Source: Agrobacterium cavarae
GTDB taxonomy: Bacteria; Pseudomonadota; Alphaproteobacteria; Rhizobiales; Rhizobiaceae
Direction: 5' to 3'
Length of the DNA: 64,000 nt
Assembly: GCF_004310285.1 (NCBI RefSeq)
Contig: NZ_SISF01000034.1
Coordinates: 325,890 to 389,889 of the forward strand
Position numbers and translations under genes: made by a program. This document shows, piece after piece, positions 35,957 through 44,337 of this stretch. The notes beneath the pieces were generated by a model. The model was given only the letters and a program-made list of their open reading frames with translations. It had not been told where the DNA came from and searched no databases. Each line of letters starts with the position of its first letter. Position 1 is the stretch's first letter.

Positions 35957-37060
35957 ATGACAATCCCCGACATCAAGCTTCCTCCGCGCCCTTTGAAACT
36001 AAAGCGCGGCGTGTTGTCCGTACCATTCGCCTACTACTTCTCTCCGCTGATTCTGCTGGCACTCGCCGTCTTCATGCTGTGGGCGGAAGGACCTGGAGTT
36101 ATCCGGGACTACAAGATCAGCCAGAACCCCGTGGAGATCGAGGACGGCGATCTCAACGGCAGCTGCAAAACCCGAAAGGCTGTCTTCACCACCTGCAACG
36201 CCAAGCTCTCCTACGACTATGAGGGCAAGCACTACAACAGTGACGTAGAGGTGATGTTCGTCGATATGCACTCCGGCGACTATGAGGCAGGCCTTTTTAT
36301 CTCCGGCTCTGATCCGCAGCTTGCGACCATCTCGCTCGGTCTCGACATGCTGTGGAACCGCATTATCACCCTGGCGATCCTTTTTGTTCTTCTTGGCTTC
36401 GGCGGGATCGCCCTGCTTTTTGCACTCGTTCGATTTTTCCGGGCAAAGGCCAAGCTCGGCGAAGCTCAGCCACTGACCCTTTTGCCTGTCGCTGTCACGA
36501 ATGCCACGAAAAAACGCGGTGGCCTTTTTCTCACCTATTCGGACACGATCCGCGACGACAAAACCAAGCGGCAGTCCTTTTCGCTGATGGGCAAAGACGA
36601 GGTTCCGTTCATCATCGGACAATCCGAAAAACACGACATCGCGCTTGCCGCCTGGCAGAAGAACAGCCCGCTGCCCGTCCTTCTGGACGGTCGGTTAGAG
36701 CGACTCGAATTGACGGACGGGGAGAGGGTACAGGCGCTGTCAGCTGTCGCTGCCGATACAGCCGTGTCGGAAGGCGCGCGGACGACAGGAACCCAGCCTC
36801 AAAAATCCGCTGGCGCTTCCGCCCTGCAAGGCCTTAAGGCATTCGGCATAATCATCCTGCTGATCATCGTCGGACTCGGGGGCTATTGGCTCTGGTATGT
36901 TACCGCCGCGCCGTCGCAATTCACGTCACCGGCCATGGACATCAACAACCTCATGCCGGGTCCAATTAACAAGTGGGGATGCGCCCAATTGCAAAAACGC
37001 TTCGGCGATCAAAACGCACCATTTGGTTGCACGGCTGGAGATTATCGAAGCTGGAAGTAA
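35957..37060 (+). CDS. membrane protein of unknown function
   Basis: Protein of 367 aa with three membrane segments: FAYYFSPLILLALAVFMLW (about 24-42), ILFVLLGFGGIALLFALVRFF (about 138-158) and IIILLIIVGLGGYWLWYVT (near 300-320). The loop between the first two has two cysteines (SCKTRKAVFTTC), which suggests a periplasmic disulphide. The middle cytoplasmic part is unrecognised. AAAGG supports ATG 35957. No family assigned. Confidence 0.65.
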   Translation: MTIPDIKLPPRPLKLKRGVLSVPFAYYFSPLILLALAVFMLWAEGPGVIRDYKISQNPVEIEDGDLNGSCKTRKAVFTTCNAKLSYDYEGKHYNSDVEVMFVDMHSGDYEAGLFISGSDPQLATISLGLDMLWNRIITLAILFVLLGFGGIALLFALVRFFRAKAKLGEAQPLTLLPVAVTNATKKRGGLFLTYSDTIRDDKTKRQSFSLMGKDEVPFIIGQSEKHDIALAAWQKNSPLPVLLDGRLERLELTDGERVQALSAVAADTAVSEGARTTGTQPQKSAGASALQGLKAFGIIILLIIVGLGGYWLWYVTAAPSQFTSPAMDINNLMPGPINKWGCAQLQKRFGDQNAPFGCTAGDYRSWK

Positions 37061-37069
37061 CCCACCTCG

Positions 37070-37105
37070 ATGAGCCGAAACTGTCATCGGGTTTCGGCTC
37101 ATTTT
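37070..37105 (+). terminator. intrinsic terminator
   Basis: ATGAGCCGAAAC (37070-37081) pairs with GTTTCGGCTCAT (37091-37102) around a 9-nt loop and runs into TTTT. It starts 10 bp after the membrane-protein stop codon. Confidence 0.85.
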
Positions 37106-37365
37106 GCCGCTCATCCTCGGCGGCGGACGTCGAGGTGCGACGGATGAAACACCTAAATCTGGGGGCGAATTGCGGTTAGGATCCAAGCTTGTGGGGAACG
37201 ACCGGAGATGTGGTCCATGCCATGGCTTGAAGGGGCTGCGGATGCCTCCGACGGCTTAGTATGATCGCCTCACGAAAGGACTAAACGACTCGAATAGCAG
37301 AATAGAGATCGTGTGTGGAAAGCCTTAGGCTTTTGCCGTGAAGACCATTTGGATATGGCAAACGG

Positions 37366-37400
37366 CCCAGGGAGGCGATAGATCAGATCGCATCCCTGGG
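37366..37400. other. stable hairpin in the 37.1-37.5 kb non-coding interval
   Basis: CCCAGGGA (37366-37373) pairs with TCCCTGGG (37393-37400), and inside it GCGAT pairs with ATCGC around AGATCAG. There is no U-tract. The surrounding 390 bp (37106-37498) hold no convincing gene. The hairpin could be part of an untranslated RNA or a DNA-binding site; nothing else in the interval explains it. Confidence 0.5.
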
Positions 37401-37498
37401 ACGTGTAACGTTGCAACTTAGCGAAGCGCGGTATCGGCGCCGATGTCTAAAGGCTTGTATTCTGCTGAAACGTCTGAGACCACAACGGTTTGTACTGT

Positions 37499-37747
37499 TT
37501 ACCTGACGATGACGCGGTACTCTTGTGTGCCGCCATAAACCGGTGGGCGGTAGCGGTAGTCACGGCGCGGGCCGCGGCGATCACGCCAATCGCGGCGGTC
37601 ATAGTTGCGGTAGTATCGATCCCTCTCATAGGATCGGTCGTAAACGCCCGCCGAATAATAGCCACCGCTGCGGTAGCCGCGATCATCAACGCATCCACTA
37701 AGAATTCCGACGGAAACGAGGCAGATCGCTGCGCTTAAAAGCTTCAT
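37499..37747 (-). CDS. small Tyr/Arg-rich lipoprotein
   Basis: Protein of 82 aa with a lipoprotein signal (MKLLSAAICLVSVGILSGC, lipobox LSGC). The mature part is full of Tyr, Arg, Asp and Gly and ends in QEYRVIVR. No family beyond small exported proteins of Rhizobiales is recognised. GGGAGAG precedes the ATG at 37747. A GGAAC-N18-TT promoter about 26 bp upstream suggests general stress control. Confidence 0.7.
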   Translation of the reverse strand: MKLLSAAICLVSVGILSGCVDDRGYRSGGYYSAGVYDRSYERDRYYRNYDRRDWRDRRGPRRDYRYRPPVYGGTQEYRVIVR

Positions 37748-37772
37748 GATTTCTCTCCCAATGACGGACATT

Positions 37773-37797
37773 AACATATGCCGATGCACAAGGTTCC
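37773..37797 (-). promoter_or_regulatory. EcfG/RpoE2-type promoter of the small lipoprotein gene
   Basis: On the minus strand GGAAC (37797-37793) is followed after exactly 18 nt by TT (37774-37773) in GTTAAT. This matches the alphaproteobacterial general stress consensus. The implied leader before the ATG at 37747 is about 15-20 nt. Confidence 0.6.
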
Positions 37798-37977
37798 ACC
37801 GCGCTTGAAGGCGGCCATTCGAGACCACGAAGAAGAACGTTCAGATCACCAACTTCCAACACAAGCCAAGGCATCGCTACGCCAGCATGTGGAGCCTAGC
37901 CCCTGCGAAAGCACCGATCAGAAGACAGCGGACGCCAAACCCGTTGCGTGGGTGGAACAGCAAGTATTTGAGTTTTT

Positions 37978-39276
37978 TGTCCGACCTGAGAGATAGGTGA
38001 CGTTTTGTACCGGAGACATGGGTAACACTTTTCGCTTTGCGGGAGGTGTTGATGCCGTGGAGAGAGACTTCGGTTATGGAGGAACGTCTACGCTTTGTCG
38101 CCCGATTGTTGGAGGGCGAAGGAATGAGCGAGGTGTGTCGGGACTTCGGCATATCACGCAAGACCGGCTACAAGATATTCAATCGCTACAAGGACGACGG
38201 GCTTGAAGCTCTGACGGACAGATCCCGGCGTCCGGTTCGCTACGCCAACCAACTCCCCGATCCTGTCGAGGCCATGATCGTGCGTCTCAAAAAGGAGAAG
38301 CCGCATTGGGGTGCGCGCAAGATCCGCGAGTTGCTGGTGAAGAAGCTCGCCGGCGACGTCCGCATTCCGGCGAGCAGCACCGTGCACGCGGTGCTTGACC
38401 GCCATGGCCTTGTGCGCCAGGCCCGCAAGAGGAACCGGGCAAACAAGGCCATGGGCACCACGCTGTCACAAGCCGTCAATGCAAACGATCTGTGGTGCGC
38501 CGACTTCAAGGGCGAGTTCAAGCTTGGGAATGGTCGTTATTGTTACCCTTTGACCGTAACCGATCAGGCATCACGCTATCTATTGGCTTGCGAAGCCTTC
38601 GAATCGACACGCGAGCAGGCTGTGATCGAAGCCTTCCGCCGCCTGTTTGCCGAACATGGGCTGCCTCAGGCGATACGCTCGGACAATGGGCTGCCGTTTG
38701 CTTCACCAAACGGGCTTTACAATCTGTCGAAGCTGTCGGTCTTCTGGTTGAGGCTTGGGATTGCAATCGAGCGCATCAAACCGGGCCACCCTCAGCAGAA
38801 CGGGCGGCATGAGCGTATGCATCTGACATTGAAGAAGGAGGCAACGAGACCGCCCGAACGTAACCTTCTCCAGCAACAGGTACGCTTCGATGCATTCGTC
38901 AGCGAATTCAATGGTGATAGGCCACATGAGGCGATCGGCATGAAAGTGCCTGCCGATCTCTATACCGCCTCTCTGCGGCCCTACCTTGGCCTGCCGGAGA
39001 TCGAGTATCCCTTTCACGATCGCGACATCATCATCACCAATTGCGGGCGCGCCTGCCTCTATCGCAAGAAGATCAACATATCGACCGTGCTGGCCGGACA
39101 GAAACTGGGATTAAAGGAGGTGGAAGACGGCATTTGGATCGTCAGCTTCATGCATTATGATCTAGGATATATCGACCTGGAACAGAGAACGCTGCAAACC
39201 ATCGACAATCCGTTCGGCACGAGATTGTCACCTATGTCTTAGGTACAAACTGTTACCTATGTCTTCGGTTCGGACA
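37978..39276 (+). mobile_element. complete IS481-family insertion sequence
   Basis: Element of about 1.3 kb bounded by TGTCCG at 37978 and CGGACA ending at 39276. The two ends are related over about 50 bp as imperfect inverted repeats. Each end carries two copies of a motif like GTTACCTATGTCTT or its complement. TTTT flanks both sides, consistent with a 4-bp target duplication, but the left flank is a T-run so this is not certain. It carries one intact DDE transposase gene and ends 10 bp from the 3' end of a tRNA-Ser gene. Confidence 0.85.
38052..39242 (+). CDS. IS481-family transposase
   Basis: Transposase of 396 aa. The N-terminal helix-turn-helix (RFVARLLEGEGMSEVCRDFGISRKTGYKIFNRY) is followed by an rve-type DDE core: Asp in LWCADFKGEF, Asp in AIRSDNG and Glu in LTLKKEATRP, with HPQQNGRHERMH between. 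The frame is intact. GGGAGG sits before the ATG at 38052; an upstream in-frame start at 38037 is less likely. Confidence 0.92.
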   Translation: MPWRETSVMEERLRFVARLLEGEGMSEVCRDFGISRKTGYKIFNRYKDDGLEALTDRSRRPVRYANQLPDPVEAMIVRLKKEKPHWGARKIRELLVKKLAGDVRIPASSTVHAVLDRHGLVRQARKRNRANKAMGTTLSQAVNANDLWCADFKGEFKLGNGRYCYPLTVTDQASRYLLACEAFESTREQAVIEAFRRLFAEHGLPQAIRSDNGLPFASPNGLYNLSKLSVFWLRLGIAIERIKPGHPQQNGRHERMHLTLKKEATRPPERNLLQQQVRFDAFVSEFNGDRPHEAIGMKVPADLYTASLRPYLGLPEIEYPFHDRDIIITNCGRACLYRKKINISTVLAGQKLGLKEVEDGIWIVSFMHYDLGYIDLEQRTLQTIDNPFGTRLSPMS

Positions 39277-39286
39277 TTTTGGAAAA

Positions 39287-39376
39287 TGGCGGATGGGGTG
39301 GGATTCGAACCCACGGTACGGTCTCCCGCACGCCGGTTTTCAAGACCGGTTCCTTAAACCACTCGGACACCCATCC
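39287..39376 (-). tRNA. tRNA-Ser (anticodon UGA)
   Basis: Cloverleaf of 90 nt including an encoded CCA (minus strand, 39289-39287). The acceptor stem GGATGGG pairs with CCCATCC. The anticodon stem CCGGT/ACCGG encloses loop CTTGAAA, giving anticodon TGA. A long variable arm (GTGCGGGAGACCGTAC) identifies a class II serine tRNA, and the T loop is GGTTCGAATCC. Confidence 0.95.
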
Positions 39377-39643
39377 TCGCCTGCCGCGGGTTTATAAACA
39401 TTTGGGCCAGCGCGTCAATTGCCTCAAAAGCCTTATTTATCAGTCGCTCTCGCCAGATCAGATTTAACCATTGCTTAACCACGCTGATTACAATTTTAGC
39501 TTTCCGGATCATATCGTTCGCATTTTCGCCATGTTGCGGGCAAGATTAGGCATCCGTTAAGTGCTTCGATGTGATGGGCGTGATCATCGAGGTGTGAGAG
39601 GGGCCGTGCACAGGCGCGGTCTAAAGCAGCACGGGGCAAGAAT

Positions 39644-40699
39644 TTGAAGTCTACCGTTACGAAGCTTGGCGTCAGCGTCAAATGGGTCGGCATTGCCGTT
39701 CTCTGCGCCGCGACCGCATCATGTTCGACGACGTCGGAAACAAAAACGAAGCCGAAGCGCAGCAAGGAATATTTCGCCGAGTCGGAATATGGCGTGAAGG
39801 CAAGTCCGCGTATCGCAGAAGGTGCCAACGTCCCCAAGGGCGGTGGCCGGTTCCTCGTCGGCAATGCCTATACCGTCAAGGGCCGCCGGTACTTCCCGAA
39901 AGAAGATCCAGGATACGACAAGTCAGGCCTGGCATCCTGGTATGGTTCCGCCTTTCATGGCCGCATGACGGCCAATGGTGAAGCCTACGACAAAGAACAT
40001 CTTTCTGCCGCCCATCCGACATTCCCGCTTCCAAGCTACGCCCGCGTGACCAACCTCGAAAACGGCTCCTCTGTCGTCGTTCGCGTCAACGATCGCGGCC
40101 CGTTCCATGAGGGCCGCTTGATCGACGTCTCCAGCAAGACAGCCGATCTGCTCGACATGAAGGGTACGGGCACTGCCAAGGTTCGCGTGCAGTATGTCGG
40201 TCGCGCACCGCTTGACGGTCACGACATGCCATTCCTCATGGCGTCCTATATCCCCAAGGGCTCGCGTTCTCCGGGCGTCAATCCTGAAGGTCAGATTGCA
40301 AGCGGCGTGATGGTTGCCTCTGCATCGAAAAGCAATATTCCAATCCCGTCCAACCCTGCTTACGGCGGCTCGGCGCAGACGGCACTGGTTGGCACGAAGA
40401 AGAACAATGCGCTCCAGGCCATGCCGTTGGTTGAGGGTGCTGCTCCGGCTTCCTTTGGAGGGCAGGGCAACGTTCAGTTCATCGCGCTTCCAGAGATCGG
40501 TCCGTTTATCAACGAGCGTCCGGAAGGCAACTTCCTGCGCGTTCCAGGCCCATCGCCGCGCTACGCTTCTGCCTATTCCGAAGCAGCGCCAGCATCCAAG
40601 GCTGCTCACGTTTTCGACGCCGTGCTTGTCGAGCGTGGCGAGCTGACGGAACAGTCCATTCTGAACTACGTGAAGAACAAGCAGAACAAGGCGCGTTGA
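39644..40699 (+). CDS. rlpA: RlpA-like septal ring lytic transglycosylase
   Basis: Lipoprotein of 351 aa. It starts at TTG (39644), with a hydrophobic signal and a TASC lipobox. The double-psi beta-barrel domain (about 90-185) has SGLASWYGSAFHGRMTANGEAYD and VRVNDRGPFHEGRLIDVS, with the catalytic-type Asp and His/Glu positions of RlpA. RlpA cleaves glycan strands lacking stem peptides at the septum. The C-terminus is a long Ser/Pro/Ala-rich extension with no visible SPOR domain. Confidence 0.85.
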   Translation: MKSTVTKLGVSVKWVGIAVLCAATASCSTTSETKTKPKRSKEYFAESEYGVKASPRIAEGANVPKGGGRFLVGNAYTVKGRRYFPKEDPGYDKSGLASWYGSAFHGRMTANGEAYDKEHLSAAHPTFPLPSYARVTNLENGSSVVVRVNDRGPFHEGRLIDVSSKTADLLDMKGTGTAKVRVQYVGRAPLDGHDMPFLMASYIPKGSRSPGVNPEGQIASGVMVASASKSNIPIPSNPAYGGSAQTALVGTKKNNALQAMPLVEGAAPASFGGQGNVQFIALPEIGPFINERPEGNFLRVPGPSPRYASAYSEAAPASKAAHVFDAVLVERGELTEQSILNYVKNKQNKAR

Positions 40700-40810
40700 G
40701 CTTTGCCTCGGCGGCCTTGTGGCCCATAATCGCTGTGTGTGAGGACGATTCCAATTTACGGATCGTCCGGCGGGCGTGAAGCAGCAAAACAGACGGCGGG
40801 CCGGCGTTTC

Positions 40811-41983
40811 ATGGTGACTTTGATACCAAAAATCTTCCGGCGTCTCAGCCTCGTCGCACTGGCGCTTGCCTGCAGCATCGGGATTGCATCTGCCCAATCC
40901 GGTGGTCTCGCCGTCAAGGCGCAGCAGGCCTATATGATCGACGCCGAGACGGGCACGGTTCTGCTATCGCTGAATGAAAACACCCAATTTCCACCTGCCT
41001 CTCTTGCCAAGCTGATGACGGTTGAAACCGTTCTGGATGCGCTGAAGAGTGGGCGCGTGACTCAGGAGACGGCATATCCTGTCTCGGAATATGCCTGGCG
41101 GACGGGTGGCGCTCCGTCTCGAACGTCCACCATGTTTGCAGCACTGAAATCCTCCGTCAGCATCAATGATCTTGTGACAGGCATCGTGGTTCAAAATGCC
41201 AATGATGGCTGCATCATTCTGGCGGAAGGCATGACTGGCTCCGACGCGGCCTTCGCCAAGATGATGACGGAACGGGCGAAAGCGCTTGGTCTAACGGGAA
41301 GCGTCTTTGCCAATTCCACCGGTCTTCCCGACCCGGCCAACAAGACGACCGCTAAAGACATGGTGACGCTGGCCAAGCATATTCGCGACACCTATCCGGA
41401 TCGCTACAGCCTGTTCACCAAGCCGGATTTCGAGTGGAACCGCATCTTTCAACGCAACAAGAATACGCTTCTTGCCCCTGATCTCGGCATCGATGGTCTC
41501 GGGCTCGGCTTTGCCGAGGGCCATGGCTATTCCGCTGTCATCTCCGCCGAACGAGACGGTCGCCGAATCTACCTGACGCTTGCCGGGATGGAAGACGACA
41601 AGACGCGGCAGGAAGAAGCCCGTCGCGTCGTCGAGTGGGGACTGACGGCGTTTCAAAAGCGCGAGTTGTTTCAAAAGAACGAGACTGTCGGCACTGTCAG
41701 CGTCTATGGCGGTGCTGCTTCGGCCATCGATCTTGCAGTACATGAGACGGTAAGCGTGCTCGTGCCGCTCAACAACCCTGATCGGTTATCGGGGCGGATC
41801 GTCTACAACTGGCCGCTCAATGCGCCACTTGAAGCGGATTTTAACGCTGCTACGCTTCGCATCTTCTCCGGCGAGCGGCTGTTACGGGAAGTGCCGCTTT
41901 ACACGACGGCGCCCGTTGCGCCCGGCACGCTGACCCAAAATGCGGCAGGTGCCCTGAAAGAACTGCTGTTTTTCTGGCTCTGA
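40811..41983 (+). CDS. DacC-like DD-carboxypeptidase homologue with degenerate active site
   Basis: Protein of 390 aa of the S11 PBP5-type family, with a signal peptide (residues 10-28) and a C-terminal beta domain ending in an amphipathic tail (GALKELLFFWL), like PBP5/PBP6. The first motif SLAK (Ser64-Lys67) is intact. The SxN motif reads NAN (129-131). The KTG motif is replaced by GLG (231-233, in DGLGLGFAEG). Loss of KTG should impair beta-lactam binding and catalysis, so it may bind rather than cleave. The reading frame is intact, so this is not a simple pseudogene. Its function is uncertain. Confidence 0.85.
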   Translation: MVTLIPKIFRRLSLVALALACSIGIASAQSGGLAVKAQQAYMIDAETGTVLLSLNENTQFPPASLAKLMTVETVLDALKSGRVTQETAYPVSEYAWRTGGAPSRTSTMFAALKSSVSINDLVTGIVVQNANDGCIILAEGMTGSDAAFAKMMTERAKALGLTGSVFANSTGLPDPANKTTAKDMVTLAKHIRDTYPDRYSLFTKPDFEWNRIFQRNKNTLLAPDLGIDGLGLGFAEGHGYSAVISAERDGRRIYLTLAGMEDDKTRQEEARRVVEWGLTAFQKRELFQKNETVGTVSVYGGAASAIDLAVHETVSVLVPLNNPDRLSGRIVYNWPLNAPLEADFNAATLRIFSGERLLREVPLYTTAPVAPGTLTQNAAGALKELLFFWL

Positions 41984-42092
41984 AAAAGCGGGCAGCACGC
42001 CTGAAAAGGATGCGCAGCGTCGCCGAAGCGGTTTCGCGCCTTAGCGATATCGTCTAATAAGAAGCAAAAGCTGAGACCATCAGGAAGAGACA

Positions 42093-42761
42093 TTGCCCCA
42101 AAAAGGACTGTTCATAAGCTTTGAAGGCGGCGAGGGCGCAGGCAAGTCCACGCAGATCCGTATTCTGGCGGAAACGCTGCGCAGCCGCGGGTTGGAAGTT
42201 GTCGTCACACGCGAGCCTGGTGGTTCGCCAGGGGCAGAAGCCATTCGTCACGTTCTGCTCTCCGGGGCTGCGGAAGCATTTGGTGTGCGCATGGAAGCGA
42301 TGCTGTTTGCCGCAGCACGAAACGACCATGTCGAAGAGGTTATCCGTCCGGCACTCGAGAGCGGCGCGGTGGTTCTGTGCGACCGTTTTCTTGATTCGTC
42401 ACGTGTTTATCAGGGAACGACGGGAAACCTGGAGACGGATTTTATCGAGACGCTGCAACGTATTGCGGTGGACGGCACCATGCCTGATCTCACGCTGATC
42501 TTCGATATTCCGGCTGTGGATGGTCTGGCGCGGGCACGCAAGCGCGCCGATGATGGCGCAACGCCTGATCGTTTCGAGAAGGAAGAGCTGGAGACGCATG
42601 AAAAGCGGCGCGAAGCCTATCTCGATATTGCGCTGAACGAGCCTCGGCGTTGCCGGATCGTGGATGCCAAGCAGCAGCAAGAGAGGGTGACGGAAGACGT
42701 TCTGTCCATGGTCGAGCCGTTGCTGGAGCGTTTTGACCATCTTTCGGATGTGGCACAATGA
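42093..42761 (+). CDS. tmk: thymidylate kinase
   Basis: Enzyme of 222 aa that phosphorylates dTMP to dTDP. It has the P-loop FEGGEGAGKST (10-20), the DR motif region VVLCDRFLDSS (about 95-105) and REPGGSPGAEAIR. The start is TTG with AGGAAGAG upstream. Its stop overlaps the holB start by 4 bp, a common alphaproteobacterial pairing. Confidence 0.96.
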   Translation: MPQKGLFISFEGGEGAGKSTQIRILAETLRSRGLEVVVTREPGGSPGAEAIRHVLLSGAAEAFGVRMEAMLFAAARNDHVEEVIRPALESGAVVLCDRFLDSSRVYQGTTGNLETDFIETLQRIAVDGTMPDLTLIFDIPAVDGLARARKRADDGATPDRFEKEELETHEKRREAYLDIALNEPRRCRIVDAKQQQERVTEDVLSMVEPLLERFDHLSDVAQ

Positions 42762-43783
42762 GTGAGACGCCCGGCGTTCTTGATGGTGCCATTGCCCCTC
42801 AGGACAATACGCGCCTTTTCGGTCATGAAGAGGCAGAGCAATTTCTGGCGCAGTCCTATCGCTCTGGCAAAGGGCACCATGCCGTCCTGATCGAAGGTCC
42901 GGAGGGGATCGGCAAGGCGACGCTCGCCTTTCGCTTTGCCAATCATGTTCTCACCCATCCCGATCCGGCGGAGGCGCCCGACCAGATTGTCGATCCTGAG
43001 CCATCCTCTTTCGTCAGCCGGCAGATTTCATCGGGCGCATCGCACAACCTCCTGCACCTGACGCGGCCGGTTGACGAAAAAACCGGAAAGACGAAGTCTG
43101 CCATCACCGTAGATGAGGTGAGGCGGGCGGGGCACTTTTTCTCGCAGACGTCGGGCACTGGCAACTGGCGGATCGTGATCATCGACCCGGCGGATGATCT
43201 CAACCGCAACGCTGCCAATGCGATCCTGAAGATCCTGGAGGAGCCGCCAAAACGGGCAATGTTCCTGGTGCTGTCCCATGCGCCCGGCAAACTTCTGCCG
43301 ACCATACGGTCGCGCTGCATGCCTCTGCGTCTCCAGCCTTTGGCTGACAGCGCCATGGAGCGTGCACTTGATAATCTGGGGCTGAGTGTCGCAGGCGAGA
43401 AGCGCGAGGCGTTGCTGCAAGCCTCCAAAGGCAGCGTTGCGCAAGCGCTGAAGCTCGTCAATTATGGCGGCTCGGATATCGTCGACGTCTTCAACGCCGT
43501 GATGAGTGCGGAAGGACCTTCGGCGCGCAAGCAGATGCACAAGCTGGCCGATGCTTTGGCGCAGAAGGATGGCGACATCATTCTCGGATTTTTCATGGAA
43601 CACGCGACCGAAGAACTGATACACCGCGCCAAAGCCGCGGCCATCGCCGGTGATCTGAGGGGCGCCGAGCGCCAGGCGCGCCTGTCGTCCTCGCTCTCCG
43701 AGCGTATTACGATTGCGCAGGCCTACAATCTCGACAAGAAGCAGATGGTGCTTTCCATTCTGGAAGATATGCGCTCGGTTTGA
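42758..43783 (+). CDS. holB: DNA polymerase III subunit delta'
   Basis: Clamp-loader subunit of 341 aa. It has an AAA+ core with a P-loop-like GPEGIGKAT (about 48-56), the sensor region NAANAILKILEEPP and the SRC motif in TIRSRCMPLRLQPL. Delta' stabilises the clamp loader with tau/gamma and delta. It is translationally coupled to tmk (ATGA overlap). Confidence 0.94.
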   Translation: MSETPGVLDGAIAPQDNTRLFGHEEAEQFLAQSYRSGKGHHAVLIEGPEGIGKATLAFRFANHVLTHPDPAEAPDQIVDPEPSSFVSRQISSGASHNLLHLTRPVDEKTGKTKSAITVDEVRRAGHFFSQTSGTGNWRIVIIDPADDLNRNAANAILKILEEPPKRAMFLVLSHAPGKLLPTIRSRCMPLRLQPLADSAMERALDNLGLSVAGEKREALLQASKGSVAQALKLVNYGGSDIVDVFNAVMSAEGPSARKQMHKLADALAQKDGDIILGFFMEHATEELIHRAKAAAIAGDLRGAERQARLSSSLSERITIAQAYNLDKKQMVLSILEDMRSV

Positions 43784-43817
43784 TAATTTGTTCTCGTTTG
43801 GTGCGACAGAGGTGCGC

Positions 43818-44237
43818 ATGGAGAAAGTCTGTCCGGTCGTCTGCCGTGAAACCTCAAGCGGTTGGCAAGTGCTCGGTTTCATCCATCCATCGGCGGGCAA
43901 GCAATTCGTCAAGGGAACGGTGGAACAGGGCGAGAACCTGGAAGACGCTGCGAAGCGCGAGCTTGAGGAGGAAAGCGGCCTGATCGTCGGTTCTCGGATG
44001 ATCTTTTTGGGAACCGGCCTTATCGGTCTGGGCAGCGTTTCTTGGCACTTTTTTGGCCATCTGGAAAAGTCGCTGCCAGATTCTTGGGATCATGTGACCA
44101 CTGATGATCACGGTCATACGTTTTCTTACTTCTGGCATCCGCTTGAGCAGCCGTTGGGCAGCGGTTGGCATGTTACTTTCCACGAGGCATTCGCATTTTT
44201 TCGTCCACGGATTCGTCAGTTAGGTTGGGGTCTGTAA
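43818..44237 (+). CDS. NUDIX hydrolase
   Basis: Protein of 139 aa with an intact Nudix box, GTVEQGENLEDAAKRELEEESG (about residues 33-54), which binds divalent metal and hydrolyses nucleoside-diphosphate linkages. AGAGG precedes ATG 43818; the frame is open further up, into holB, but without a good start. The substrate cannot be read from the sequence. It lies between holB and metG. Confidence 0.85.
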   Translation: MEKVCPVVCRETSSGWQVLGFIHPSAGKQFVKGTVEQGENLEDAAKRELEEESGLIVGSRMIFLGTGLIGLGSVSWHFFGHLEKSLPDSWDHVTTDDHGHTFSYFWHPLEQPLGSGWHVTFHEAFAFFRPRIRQLGWGL

Positions 44238-44337
44238 GCCGCCAGTGATAGTCCGCTACGCTTTTGCTTTCGCTTGTGCGAACAATAGGCTAAAGCGGTC
44301 TAACTCAAAAATCAGACCGTAAAGCCGATCGAGCGTC

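Noticed and set aside
37778..37996. Small rightward frame between the lipoprotein gene and the IS element
   Set aside because: It has no ribosome site or family and runs into the left IS end. The interval is better described as promoter DNA.
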